Assembly: GCA_024291935.2 (NCBI GenBank)
Contig: CM044320.1
Location: forward strand, 47,868,001-47,932,000
Direction of reading: 5' to 3'
DNA: 64,000 bases
Source: Okapia johnstoni
Taxonomy: Eukaryota; Chordata; Mammalia; Artiodactyla; Giraffidae
Every line of letters begins with the position of its first letter. Positions within the stretch are counted from its first letter, which is position 1. A model generated the notes under the pieces. That model was not told the DNA's origin, ran no database searches, and saw only the letters and a list, made by a program, of their open reading frames with translations. This document shows positions 13,109 to 25,524 of this stretch, piece by piece. The position numbers and the translations under genes were made by a program.

Positions 13109-13757
13109 TCACATCTCTTCATGGCAAATAGATGGGGAAACAATGGAAACAGTGAGAGACTTTATTTTGGGGGACTCCAAAATCACTGCAGATGGTGACT
13201 GGAATCATGAAATTAAAAGACACTTGCTCCTTGGAAGAAAAGCTATGACCAACCTAGACAGCATATTAAAAAGCAGAGACATTACTTTGCCAACAAAGGT
13301 CCATCTTGTCAAAGCTAAGGTTTTCCCAATAGTCATGTATGGATGTGAGAGTTGGACTATAAAGAAAGCTGAGCACTGAAGAATTGATGTTTTTGAACTG
13401 TGGTGTTGAAGAAGACTCTTGAGAGTCCTTTGGACTGCAAGGAGATCCAACCAGCTAATTCTAAAGGAAATCACTCCTGAATATTCATTGGAAGGACTGA
13501 TGCTAAAGCTGAAACTCCAATATTTTGGCCACCTGATGTGAAGAACTGACTCCTTGGAAAAGACCCTGGTGCTGGGAAAGATTGAAGGCAGGAGGAGAAG
13601 GGGACGACAGAGAATGAGATGGCTGGATGGCATTACTGACTCAATGGACATGAGTTTGAGCAAGCTTTAGGAACTGGTGGTAGACAGGGAGGCCTGGCAT
13701 GCTGCAGTCCATGAGGTCACAAAGAGTTGGACACGACTGAGCGACTGAATTGAACTC
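13109..13757 (+). repeat. BovB 3' portion, sense (outer element, right part)
   Basis: Resumes the outer element at ttcatggcaaatagatgggg and encodes SRDITLPTKVHLVKA and YGCESWTIKKAEH, then the tail region, with stops. Ends at the gagttggacacgactgagcg terminal text with gaattgaactcaac at the 3' end. Confidence 0.88.
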
Positions 13758-13776
13758 AACCTTCTAAAACTGATTG

Positions 13777-14782
13777 TACAGTGGACCCTTGAACAATGCA
13801 GCGGTTAAGGGTGCTAACTCCCTATGTAGTTGAAAATCCATATGCAAGTTTTGACTCCTCCAAACCGAACCACTAAAAGCCTATCTTGACCAGAAACCTT
13901 ATCAATAGCACAGTTGGTTAACATATATTTTATATGTTATATGTATTATATGCTGTTTCTTACAATAAAGTGAGCTAGAGAAAGAAAATGTTAATAAGAA
14001 ATCCATAAGGAAAATAAAATGCATTTACAGTACTGTACTATACTGCATTGATACTGTAAGTTTATTTCATCTGTTTATCAGATGAAACCAACTTGTCTGT
14101 CAGTAACTACATTAACATTGTCTTATATAATACAAAATGCTACAGATATCATACATATCACTAACACTAAACATCAAAAATAAAAACATAATATGCAACA
14201 TAAATTCATGTTTATTTACAAGTATAACTGAATTCATGAATTGATAATGGGGAAGCAACAATGTGATTACTTTATGGTTTTTATTCTTATGGTAGCCCAT
14301 AATTGATGATTGTTTTACAGTAGTGTATCTTATATGCTAATGGATGTATCATTATAAATTTTTATGAGATACAGTACTACAGCTATGTTCATAATACAGT
14401 TTTGAAAACTGTTATTAAAAAAAAAACAAAACAGTTACCTGTGCTAATAGGCTGATATGCAGCTTCTCCAGAGGCATACAACATAGTGATATAATTATTT
14501 GAAAGTCATAAAACCATAAGAAAACAAGCACATTATTAAGTTTATGTTAAATACCACTTACCTTATGCTTATATAAGTACAGACTAGCATCTACATATAT
14601 TTTATTCATTTGTGAGATACTTTTTCCTTATTTTTAAAAATATTTCTAGGCTACATGGCTTACCTGTGAATTTTTCAAATTGTTGTGAATTTCCAAATTT
14701 TTTTCAATATAGTTATTGAAAAAGATATGTGTGTAAGTGGACCGACACAGTTCAAACTTGTGTTGTTCAAGGATCAACGGTA
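13777..14782. mobile_element. Tigger-like (Tc1/mariner) DNA transposon remnant, non-coding
   Basis: Left end tacagtggacccttgaacaa and right end ttgttcaaggatcaacggta are imperfect inverted repeats bordered by TA, the target duplication of Tc1/mariner elements. The left interior (gctagagaaagaaaatgttaa) matches a known pogo/Tigger-derived mammalian family in style. No transposase frame survives. Exact family name not assigned. Confidence 0.75.
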
Positions 14783-14924
14783 CTTCAAAAAATATATATA
14801 CACTCATTAGTCTATACCAAGTTCTTGAAACTAAAATTCTAGAAGGACTCAACACTGAATCTACCTTTAAGTTTCTCCTAGTAGAGAAGCCTTGGGTAGA
14901 GAAGAGAACATGTCATGTAGCTGC

Positions 14925-15107
14925 TGCTGCAGCTAAATCACTTCAGTTGTGTCCAACTCTTTGAAACTGTAAGGACCATAGCCCACCAGGCTCCTCTGTT
15001 CATGGAATTCTCCAGGCAAGAATACTGGAGTGGGTTGCCATGCCCTCCTCCAGGGGGTCTTACCAACCCAGAGATCAAATCCGCATCTCTTATGTCTCCT
15101 GCATAAC
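14925..15107 (-). repeat. Bov-tA/Bov-A SINE, antisense, head truncated
   Basis: Has gctgctgctgcagctaaatcacttcag, then the antisense BovA body (caagaatactggagtgggttgcc). The tRNA head is cut after tctcctgcat. Confidence 0.8.
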
Positions 15108-16542
15108 TAATTCATCACAAACAGCTTTCATTAACTCAAAGATTTTTGCTTCATATCCAGTTACTGGAGATTTAAAAAGGCCTCTAAATGGATTATAAAT
15201 ATAAGACATTTTCCAAGATAATGTGGGTTTAGGAACACTACTAAGAACACCCCCTAGACCGTCAGTCCTCCAAAGAGATAGCTATGCCCTCAAGAAATTG
15301 TGGAATAGTCTGCTCTCTGCTGGTAAGACTCAAGTCAATCAGCTAAATACCCTAGAAACCCACACTAGAGAAATACCCTAGAAATTGACATTAGGATCGA
15401 GGAACTGGAAGGGACCTTAGAGGTCATCTGAGAATTCTAGTCAACACTCTCATTTTACAAATGAGAAATTTTTAGCCCTAAACTAGCTATATGACTTGAA
15501 CAAGTTCAGAAAACTTATCAGATGCAGAAACATTGAGAAACATTTATAAAAATATTTTCATTGAGTTGAATTTTTAATCCTATTTGACCAGGACACAAAT
15601 TGATAAAGTTATCTCCTAAACATGTTATGTATGTTAAAAATAATACACTCTTCTGAGTTTTACATCGCAGAAGAAAATATCATTCCAGGGACAAATAGTA
15701 GGCTCTGCACATAAACCTACTCCAAGTCACAATGCTCCAGGAGACAGTTCCTCAAATTGCACTGCTTGTGCAGGTCCTCCTCTAAAATATATCTCCCCAA
15801 CTTCAACTGTTACTTACATACAGACAATATCAAAATCTTCATTACTAGTCCCAACCTTTGTCTCTCTGTCTGTCTCTGTCTCCCACAAAATTGAGCCCTG
15901 CATTCCCAATTGCTTTTTAAAGAGTATGTCATCACCTCAAAAGCAACAAACCTAAAAAAAACCTATTTTTCTCCTCCAACCTCAACCTAAGCTACTTTTC
16001 ACATTTCTCATTTATGAACATGAGAAATGTTTTGCAACCATTCTGATACCCAGGTCTCAAATCACACATTAAACCAAAAGATGACATCGTAAATTGTCCC
16101 ACATCGTATAATCTCACAACTGTATTGATTTCTCTTTCTCTTCCTAATGATGTTTTTCCTTTCCATTTTCCTTTCCACTACTGTACACCAGATTTTTATC
16201 ATTTTTTTAGGCAAGTGAAAGGGTTTTCTAATCAATTGTTCTACCTTCAACCACTTCCTTTTCCATCTATTCAACCTATTATTACCAGCATTATCTTCCT
16301 AAAACATTACTTCACTATTTCATTTCCCATTTCAAAAATATGGAATAACTCCTTGTATCTATTGAATAAAACCCAGAGTCCTTGGCTAGCCTTTCAAAAT
16401 CTGATTTTACTCTTTCTTTCAAGCTCTAATTCCCACTGTTCTCTTACATTAATTCTCCCCTTCTAAACTTTCTCAAGTCTCTGATGCCCTGATTCCTCAC
16501 ATCTGAAACAACCTGCTTACTTTACTCCAAATTTGTATACCC
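15108..16542. other. Gene-free stretch with faint ancient repeat
   Basis: No gene is recognised. 15395-15500 (aactggaagggaccttagaggtcatctgag) and 16260-16480 look like worn mammalian-wide interspersed repeats whose families I cannot name. A tctctctgtctgtctctgtctc run occurs near 15860. Confidence 0.45.
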
Positions 16543-16740
16543 TTCAAAGTCGGTAAAGAATTTGCCTTCAGTGCAGAACACACAGGTTTCATCTCTGGGT
16601 GAGGAAGATCCCCTGGAGAAGGGAATGGCTACCAACTCCAGTATTCTTGTCTGGAGAATTCCATGGACAGAGGAGCCTGGCGGACTACAGTCCATTGGGT
16701 CGCAAAAAGAGTCAGACATGACCTAGTGACTAAACCACAA
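16543..16740 (+). repeat. Bov-tA SINE, sense
   Basis: Degenerate tRNA head (ggtaaagaatttgcc) and clear body (gaagatcccctggagaaggg, ggagaattccatgg) to gtgactaaaccacaac. Confidence 0.8.
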
Positions 16741-19700
16741 CCTCAAAGGCCAACACAAATCTCGTATTTTCCATGAATCCTCTGACCATCTCCATCTGGA
16801 AATGGTTATTTCCTTGTTCAGAACTGACTGTCCCTGACACTTAGTAGGCATTTAACACTTATATTTATTTCCTTTTCTCAATCATCAGTTCACTCCTTGA
16901 GCACAGGGCTCTACACAGAGTATTTATTGATTGCCTATTAATAGCTTTGATAAATATTCAGAACAAAAAATTTAAATCCTCAATTATTAAAGAATGTTAT
17001 ACTCCTATATTTCCACTGTTAAACTGTAAACATTACAGCATCACTATTTGTTCAGAAAATAGTTCTCAGGAATCTCCAAATTTTGAAAAATTAACTAGAT
17101 GTATTTACATTCAGACTTGCTTCCTGTAGTTCTAAAGTTCAAACATAAAGAAGAAAAGGAGTTGATTATTGATGTCATTACAGAGTGATATTTTAACAGA
17201 AACACTAATAGAAAAATTTCAAGTTACAACAAATATCATTAACCACAGCTCATCAGCTTTTGAAGCATATCTGATTTCATGTGAATTAGTTCAAATTTCA
17301 CAGTAACGTGATTCCATGTAATAGCAGAAACAATCACTTAAAAGGATGGTGAATGCCTAATATAATCCAACTAAAATCACTAACGAAATACATTCCCAAT
17401 TAAGAGAACCAGCCAGTTTGATAAGAATGTGGATACTTTGGGGAATATTATTACTTGCCAACTGGAACTTTGTCAACTTAGTCACTTAATGGGCCAAGTC
17501 AAAGTCTCTACCTAAATAAGAAAATGCGTATTTTATTAAATTCTCGGTATCTCTGAGCACACTGAGGCCCCAAATCTTGCTAAAATCCCTTGAGATTGTG
17601 TACTTCAGAAATTCAGCAGGCCCTCCTTGACTCTTTGCCCCTCCAGGCTGTCTTCTACATCTGCACAGCCTGAGGCTTGACCTCATTTTTGCTTTGCCGT
17701 ATTTGTTAAGTGAACAGCTATAAACAAGGTGAGATACTCTATTGGGTATGTTTAGAAATCAACTTAAGCTTTCTAAATTATTGCAGAATGAATCCTTTTT
17801 TGTATTTGTTTTTTTTCTAAGAGGTCTTCATCGCTGATTATAGACTGGTCCACTAGATATTTGAGAACCATATTTTTTTTTTCTATGTTGTATACCCTTG
17901 CCTGAAATACATTCTCCTGTGCTGGATATAATAAAGCCACTCAAGAAACAGTCATTAAATTGAATTCTTATCCCTGGAATAAATAAGTGGTATCCAAGGA
18001 GGATAGGGTCTAAATTATTGGGCTCTCTTTAAAGTGGAAAATTTGTTTCAGAAGTCAGCTAGGTAAAGAACTACAGTTGTTCTCCTGGGATGACTTTTGA
18101 AATGAAAACTGACCATGAGGGGAGATCACTATGACAGGCTTTAACCCTGCTGGATTTAATCACCTATGAAAGATCTTTCCCTGTTGTGCACAGGAGGCTT
18201 ATAAATTGGATGCAGGCAACTCATTTGCTTTCAAAAGTCAGCTCTCTCTGAAGGAATTGGAAAGAACGGTTTCATAATTCCTATAGTAAGAGGAGCTGCC
18301 GCAGTGAAATAGCACTAGTTGGGGTTAGGTAGGCCCCCTTTCCCATGCAGATTCTCCAGTAAGTGTTTTTGTTTCTTGGTTTTGTTAAAATAAGATCCAA
18401 GTTATGGTTTCATAATTTCCCCGTCACTAGCCCTGAAATGAAGTTACTACAGCCCTTAAACTGGAATGACTCCACTGGCTGCATAGCAAACCTTTGTCCA
18501 AGATTCAAACCAAACTGAATGTTTGAGGGTTTGGGTTGTTTTGAGTTTTCTAAACTTCAAGCTTAAATTTTCATGAACCTTATGGCACTTCCTGATCTTT
18601 TCTGGGGGAGAGAGTGGAAAAACTGACCTCCTTGGTGCCAGTGTTAGAAGCAGCCCTCCAAGTGTGGTGACTAACTGCAGGAAGAGAAGGTAGGCCTCGA
18701 TAGGAATAGCAAGGCGGTCAACTCTGGAACTAATTTTTTTTTTAATTTTCTCTGAAGGCTTCACTTATATTCTATTCTCCTAATATCTACCACATGATTA
18801 AAACATCCAGTGGCAAAGCTGGAGTGCAATGTTTCTAAAAACCATAGCATAATGAAAAAAGCAAACCAGTAATTTTAGTTCAGGCTTGAAATAAAATAGC
18901 TATTACCCATCATAACAATCATAACTAAGAATTAAACAAACATGGTAACATCGTCAATGCCACCTCGGAAAAAGAACTGGATAGAAAAGAGAGGGGTGCC
19001 CAGATTTAAGCCTTTGGACTTGGAAGACTCATTGAAATCTACAGACCCCAGGGGACAGAGAAGCACAGAGAGTAAAGGAAGGAGAAATAAGATTTCATGG
19101 CAGAACCATTTGCTGTGGTGAAGACAATGTAATCCATGGATCAGACATGCAATCAAGAACTGTGTCCTTCTCAATAAGTGTACTCCAGTCTATTCCTGGC
19201 TTGGGTGCATGCCAGCTCAGGGATCAGCTCCATCAGTGAGAGCTCCAGAGTTCCATATTGACGGTCAAGAGAGAGTTTCAGGGAAGACCGACTCCCCAGA
19301 AAATCAAGGATGAAAAGGGCAATTGTAACCACAACATCACTAGCACTGTCTCATTTTTCATCACTATGATGATAAGTTGCTCATACAGAAATCCACAGTG
19401 TGGCTAAATACAAAGTCAAATGCATTTGAAGTTGCCATGAACTTTTGTTTAATAAACAAACATCATACTGACCCAGCCAGAGACTCTCTCTTAGGAATTG
19501 TAAAGGGAGTCATTTGCAAGCAAGCCAAATTCAGAATGAGACGTTCCACAAGTCCTACTGAACATCTTTATTGTGGAAATACTGGGACCCAGGGCACCTT
19601 ATATCTTCTGATAGAAACCCCATAACCAATATAACCTAGCTGTTTCTCCAAAGAGCTTAACTAGGGCAAGTCTGGTGCATTAGATTCAGATTCTTAATCT

Positions 19701-20472
19701 CCCCTTACCACCAATATTGAAGAGATAAAAACTTCTTTCATTCAAATCTTTGTAAATATTATCATGAGTAGTCATAACTATCTATAACTGCTCTCTGAAG
19801 AAGAGAATGTCCAAACAAAACTGACCATAGGGCAATCATCAGATGTGGGGAATTCTAGCATCATGATGAAAGGGTCACTGACGAATCAGAACGTTGACAG
19901 TCTAGGGAGTAGACCAAACTATGCATCAGTACAAGAGGAGGCCAGTCTCAATCTAGAATTGTGGAATCATTGAGAATCAGTAACAGGATGGCCAAGAATA
20001 AAACTATATAAGTTACCAATCTCTACACTAAAGCACATCCCTTATATGAATCCTGATATGATTAAAGTGAATAGAGGAGAGTTGGTTTGTTTACATTTTA
20101 TTGTTTTTATGTAAAAGATTTAATATAGAAAATTTAAAATACATATAAGCACAAAAAATATATATATAAATACTATAATCCTACTACCGAGAAATAATAC
20201 TGAGTATTTTGGTGTATAATATTTGAGACACATACACAAATAAATATATGCTTAGAATTTTTAAAAGCTGTCTTATAATGGTTTTATCATTTTTCCATTA
20301 AATAATATACTAAAAACATCTTTCTATATATACAAATACATACCTACAACATCATTCTTGGTGATAATATTGTATCATAATTTGCTTAGCCAATTTCCCA
20401 TTCATGGTCATTTTGAACAGTTTGTAAGTTTTCAAAACACACTTTTTTCAGAGATGAAAAATAAAAGTGAAG
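16741..20472. other. Long gene-free stretch
   Basis: I see no gene in 3.7 kb. 16830-16960 resembles an L2/MIR tail. Open frames at 18456-18764 (-), 18932-19174 (-) and 19377-19625 (+) show no domain I know and no neighbouring splice pattern. AT-rich throughout. Confidence 0.5.
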
Positions 20473-20678
20473 TCACTTACTTGTCGGACTAAGTCTTGTC
20501 GGACTCTTCACAACCCCATGGACTGTAGCCCACCAGGCTCCTCTGTCCATGGAGTTCTCTAGGCAAGAATATTGGAATGAGTCGCCATTTCCTTCTCCAG
20601 AGGATCTTACCAACTCAGGGATCGAACCCAGGTCGCCTGCATTGCAGATTCTTTACCATCTGAGCCACCAGGAAAGTC
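20473..20678 (-). repeat. Bov-tA SINE, antisense
   Basis: Body (ggctcctctgtccatggag, ccatttccttctccag) and complete tRNA head at the right end (ctttaccatctgagccacc). Confidence 0.85.
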
Positions 20679-20689
20679 CATGTTATATA

Positions 20690-21081
20690 TATATATTGTA
20701 CTACAATTTGATTTCATAATCTTTTCCTTTATGGTTTATTGCAGGATATTGAATACTGTTTCCTATGCTACACAACAGGACCTTGTTTTTCCATTCTAGG
20801 TATAATAGTTTGCACCTGCTAACCCTGAACTTCCAGTCTAACCCACCCACATTCCCCACCTCCCCCTTGGCAACCACAATTTGTTCTCTATGTCTGTGAG
20901 TCTGTTTCTGTTTTGTAGATAAGTTCATTTTGTCATATTTTAGATTCCACATATAAGTTATATCATATGGAACATATCTTTTTTTTCTGACTTACTTTAC
21001 TTATGTGATAATCCTTAGGTCCGTCCATGTAGCTGCAAATGGCATTGTTTCATTCTTTCTTATGGCTGAGTAATATTCCAC

Positions 21082-21141
<60 letters not shown>

Positions 21142-21175
21142 CATATACACATCCATTTTCTTTATCCATTCATTT
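20690..21175 (-). repeat. L1 3' end, antisense, with internal (TG)n
   Basis: Antisense L1 3' text: gcaggatattgaatactgtttcc, tctgtttctgttttgtagat, ttagattccacatataagtt, gtccatgtagctgcaaatgg, tggctgagtaatattccac. A TG microsatellite has expanded inside it. Confidence 0.8.
21084..21136. repeat. (TG)n microsatellite
   Basis: About 26 uninterrupted TG units after ccactgcg, inside an L1 fragment, running into tatatacatatacac. Confidence 0.95.
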
Positions 21176-22194
21176 CTCAATGGACCTTTAGGTTGTCAAA
21201 CAGATTTTTTATCTACCTCGTGGCATATCTGATGATACCCTTAGAAAAGATTTCTAGATGTGGAATAGTGAAAAATACACATTGGTATTTGATACAAATT
21301 TTCAAATTACTCCCAGAAATGCTATACCAGTATGTTTCCACTGGCAGCATATGAAAATTCATATTTACCCACATCTTCACTAATCCTAGCTTTTATCATT
21401 ATTCTAAATCACTGCCAATCTAGTAGGAAAAATCTAGGAACTTATTGGAGTTTAACTTGCATTTCTTTCTTGGAGGGATGGCTTCTTTTCAGTTTTGTTT
21501 GTCTGCCATAGGAATCTGATTTGAATATTTACAAGGTATAAATATTTTCTCTAACAGTATAACAACTTTGGGACTATATATAGGTCTTTTCCTACCATGA
21601 GATAATCTAACCATTTTATGTTTTATTCAAGTCCTTTTATACTTTGGTTTTTCCTAATTTAAATATTTATATCTGGGCTGGATTTTCCTAAATGGACTAA
21701 TAGGTTTCTAATTTGACTTTTTCCCAAATGATCAGCCCATTTTCTTAACACTAGTCATCCAATAAAACAACTTTTCCTCATTGACTTGAATGCAATCTTT
21801 AGCTGATACTAAATTCTAATAAATATCTGGGTATATTTCTGAGCTTTCCATTTAATTCATGTATATATCTATTCCTGGCTTTCTCGGTACTATACTACTT
21901 TAATTATTATAGCTTTTTAAAAAGCAAGTTTTATTATCTAGAGGCAAGGCCTTGCCCAGAACTCTTTCCTTCAAAATGTATAGGCTATTTTCTCAGGTGA
22001 TCAAGTTTTTTAAAAATTATAGTTTTAATTGGGACTGTGTTAAGATTTTTAATAATCTCAGGAGAATTGATATTTTCATAAATCCTCTCCCCTTATTCAA
22101 GTCTTCTTTTAAATTTCTCAGTGAAATTTTTACCCTTTGTTTTATCCTACTTAAAACTTATAGTGTTTTATAAATGGAATATATATTCTAAAGG
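21176..22194. other. AT-rich stretch, probably continuing old L1-type sequence
   Basis: No gene. Text such as ttgcatttctttcttggaggg and tcactgccaatctagtaggaaaaa suggests further degraded antisense L1, with low certainty. Confidence 0.35.
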
Positions 22195-22195
22195 G

Positions 22196-22405
22196 GCTTC
22201 CCTGGTGGTTCAGATGGTAAAGCGCCTGTCTGCAATGAGGGAGACCCGGGTTCGATCCCTGGGTTGGGAAGATCCCCTGGAGAAGGAAATGACAACCCAC
22301 TCCAGTACCTTTGCCTGGAAAATCCCATGGACAGAGGAGCCTGGTAGGCTACAGTCCATGGGGTCGCAAAAAGTCAGACACGACTGAGCGACTTCATTTC
22401 ACTTC
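22196..22405 (+). repeat. Bov-tA SINE, sense
   Basis: Near-consensus: cttccctggtggttcagatg, ggttcgatccctgggttggg, and cacgactgagcgacttcatt. Imperfect flanks atattctaa and atactctaa may be its target-site duplication. Confidence 0.9.
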
Positions 22406-22482
22406 ATATACTCTAAGCATTGTTTTATCACTCTGATAAGTGGGATCTTCTTTTTCATAAAGCTATTCCCAATATACAGAGA

Positions 22483-23080
22483 TGTGAGGAGTCCCCAAGA
22501 TCATCCTCAAGCTCAGTAGCTCACTAGGGCTCCTTTATAGGACCCAGAAGTTGTTATACCCATGGTTATGGTTTACTTCTGTGAAAGAATAGAGAGTAAA
22601 AGTAGGAAAAGGAGAGATCATATGGGGCATTTTCAGAGGAAACCAGGCTCAAAGTTTCAGATATCGCCTCCCAGTGGAGCCACACTGAACCCACTTAATT
22701 TCTCCAGTAACAATGTGTGGCAACCATACGCAAAGCGTTGCCTATCAGGGAAGTTATCCCAAGCAGGCTTGAATGCTTGTGTTTTTAATGGGGTCATTCA
22801 TGTAGACATATAGCATTGCCTCACGGATTTGTTACCCAAGTTCCAGACCCCAGAAAGAAAGCAGGTATTCATCCTAAATCACATTGTTAGCATCAGTTAT
22901 TTGAACAAACTGGTATAGCAAGGCTCAAGGCCTTGAGCATGGAAAAATATTATTAGACAGAACATTCCAAGATCTCAGCTCCCAAGAACCAACTAAAGGC
23001 CAGTCCTGAAAATGGGCCTTTCTTGGGAAAGTGCAGGGTTTGTGCAGGGTTTGAGCAACCCAGGCTGCTGAGTTAACCCT
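22483..23080. repeat. Ancient LTR-like repeat remnant
   Basis: Resembles a widespread old mammalian repeat by phrases such as ggttatggtttacttctgtg, catatggggcattttcagag, and cagaaagaaagcaggtattc. No retroviral frame is visible. Class and family are my recollection only. Confidence 0.4.
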
Positions 23081-23445
23081 TTCCTATATAATAGGAGCAC
23101 TAATGATTTTTATATATTGACATTAACCAGCTATTATACTGAACATATCTGTTTCTTTTTTGTTGATTTTTGTAGTCTTTCTAGATAGACATTCATATCA
23201 GTGAACCACAGCAATTTTATCTCCTGAATTCTGATAAATACCATAATATATTGTTTCTTGTTATTAAAGCATTTGCTGGCATTTCCAGAACAATGATGAA
23301 TAATAGCGATAACAATGGGCACAAGCCTTGTTACCATAAATTCTGGAAATGTTTCAAAGTTAATTATCATATTGATGTTGGTTTCTGGCTTATGTTCTTT
23401 GTCATGTCATTTCTAATTTATTAAAAAAAAATTTTGAGGGGAGGA

Positions 23446-23560
23446 ACTTCATGGCAGTCCAGTGATTAGGATTTGGTGTTTTCATTGCTGGGGCCTGAGT
23501 TCGATCCCTGGTCAAGAAACTAAGTCTCACAAGCCTTGTGGTGAGGCTGGAAAAAAAGTT
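23446..23560 (+). repeat. CHR-2 type SINE, sense
   Basis: ggaacttcatggcagtccag head, gagttcgatccctggtcaag box, then ggctggaaaaaaag tail. Confidence 0.75.
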
Positions 23561-25309
23561 TTTTTAATGAACATCTGTGAAATTTAATCAAATGCTTACA
23601 GAGTATCAGTCAAGATAATCATACCTAACACGCTCAAGGAAATAAAATGTGACCTAAGAATTTTATACCCAGTAAAACTGATCTTCAATGATAAGGGGTA
23701 CAAATGATTAAAAAATGGAGTGAGCATATGGAAAAAATCATACACCTTTAAAACTCACTAATTATATTGGTAGTGGAAATATTAGTAATAGATCAATATT
23801 CTGAGATTGCTATAAATAATTTAAAATAAATAATTATAAGATAGTCTAATATCCTTTGTGTCCTTAAGAACTAGGATTTTTAGCAGGAAGAAAAAAGGAG
23901 ATCCAGATAAATATAGAAGAGGTAAATTAAAAATCCTTATAGCTGAATTTTAACTGGAAGCATCATTATGAATTCATCAGATATTTTATTTAACATACTG
24001 TTTTTATTTGTTCTATCCATTGAAGAGTCTTAGAAGAAATGATCAGTCCATTAGCAATGAGCATCTCTGCTACCCAGATTGTGGCACTGAAATTCCAATT
24101 TTAACTTCAAGACTTCTTGAAGCAATGACAAATTCCAGGTCTGGGGAAAGAACTGTACAAGATGAACCTGGAATATAATGACACATTAGATAGCAAAAAA
24201 GCTGTCAAAGACTCAAGATTCACATAAAATAGCTCCCATTGGCAAAAAAAAAAAAAAAAAGGGACAATTTGAGTTACAAACTGGATAATAATCTCAATGA
24301 ATTTAAACACAGAAAATATGCTTATATCTATGAATTCATATTGAAACTTAGAGAAAAGAAAGTAAATAATCATCTTTTGAGGGATGAAAGGGAACAAACT
24401 CATTGTTTTGAACACTGTAAATAAAGGAGAATAATCAAGCAATATTATGAATATCAGCAGGGTCAGTATCTAACAATAAAAAGTACACACAGATCCACCA
24501 CTTTAGAGAAGCTGAAATGAAGTTTCAAAAAAAGAAAAGAACCCTCAGAGGTGGAAATTGCATTTCATATTTCCTTTCATATTAAAGAAGAGGTACTAGA
24601 ACTGAATAGCATAAACAAGCCTTGATAATTTGAAGGGGAAAATGGAATTTAAATAATCAACAATGTCAAAGTGCCAATCTTGATGGTTTATCTTCTAGAA
24701 CTTTCTATTGAATGTCATTGGCAACATCAGCAGCAGCATCAAAACATTTATTAGGCATCTGATTAGCTACAAATTATACAGAGTTAAGTATTGCTTGAAT
24801 GAATTTGACAGCACCATCTCTGCCTCCTAGTGAACATTCATATATGCACACATCACAACATATGAAGAATTTCAAAGACACAATGATTGCCATTAACAAG
24901 AAAAACATATTTTTTGGCAACTTTCAGGGCACATCACTTCTTTCCATCATTGGCAAGACTTTGGCTGGAATTCTTTTGGATCAGTTACTGCTCAGTGACG
25001 GCCACTGTGTACTCCCAGAATAACTGTGGCTTTAAACCACAGGGCAACTGACATAATCTTTGCTCTATGTCAGAAATAAGAAAAATACAGAAAACAGCCT
25101 GAATATTACTAAACTTATTGATTGCACTGAAAATTTTCATGTTGTCTGTAGACCTCAAATATGAATTACTACATTGCTTTTTTTGACTGCAATTTGTCAG
25201 GATCTAAGAAGCAAATAAGACTGTGCACCTTAATTAATCAGTACTCATTTAAACAGCTACTATGCACCCAGCACTATGCAGATTATAGTTATTTGTATGA
25301 TTGTTTAAT
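23561..25309. other. Gene-free stretch with L1-like text
   Basis: 23640-23790 (gacctaagaattttatacccagtaaaactg) resembles old L1/HAL1 sequence. A 17-base A run lies at 24243-24260. The rest is AT-rich and unrecognised; frame 24799-25023 (+) has no known domain. Confidence 0.4.
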
Positions 25310-25446
25310 TATGATCTCTCCCAATAGAATATAAACTTCACATTGAAGAGTCTGAGGCTATCTTGTCCACTACTGAATTCTCAGTGCCTAGCACAGTGCC
25401 TGGCATATATTATTAGATCCATAGTAACCACTTGCTGAATGAATAA
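25310..25446 (+). repeat. L2/MIR 3' tail remnant
   Basis: Typical tail: tgcctagcacagtgcctggc, then cttgctgaatgaataaa. Confidence 0.6.
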
Positions 25447-25524
25447 ATGTACAAGAGAATTACAAGACACAATAGTTATATTTCCCCACTAGAGAGGTCA
25501 AACATAATATAATATCTTATTATC

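Noticed and set aside
21085..21354. 89-codon frame starting in CVCVCV repeat
   Set aside because: Product of the (TG)n microsatellite and antisense L1.
22200..22400. tRNA gene at SINE heads (B-box ggttcgatccc)
   Set aside because: The tRNA-like text is the head of Bov-tA elements, lacks a full cloverleaf, and recurs many times in the window.
24239..24424. 61-codon Lys-rich frame after an A run
   Set aside because: Begins in a poly(A) tract; no domain, no homology recognised, AT-rich chance frame.
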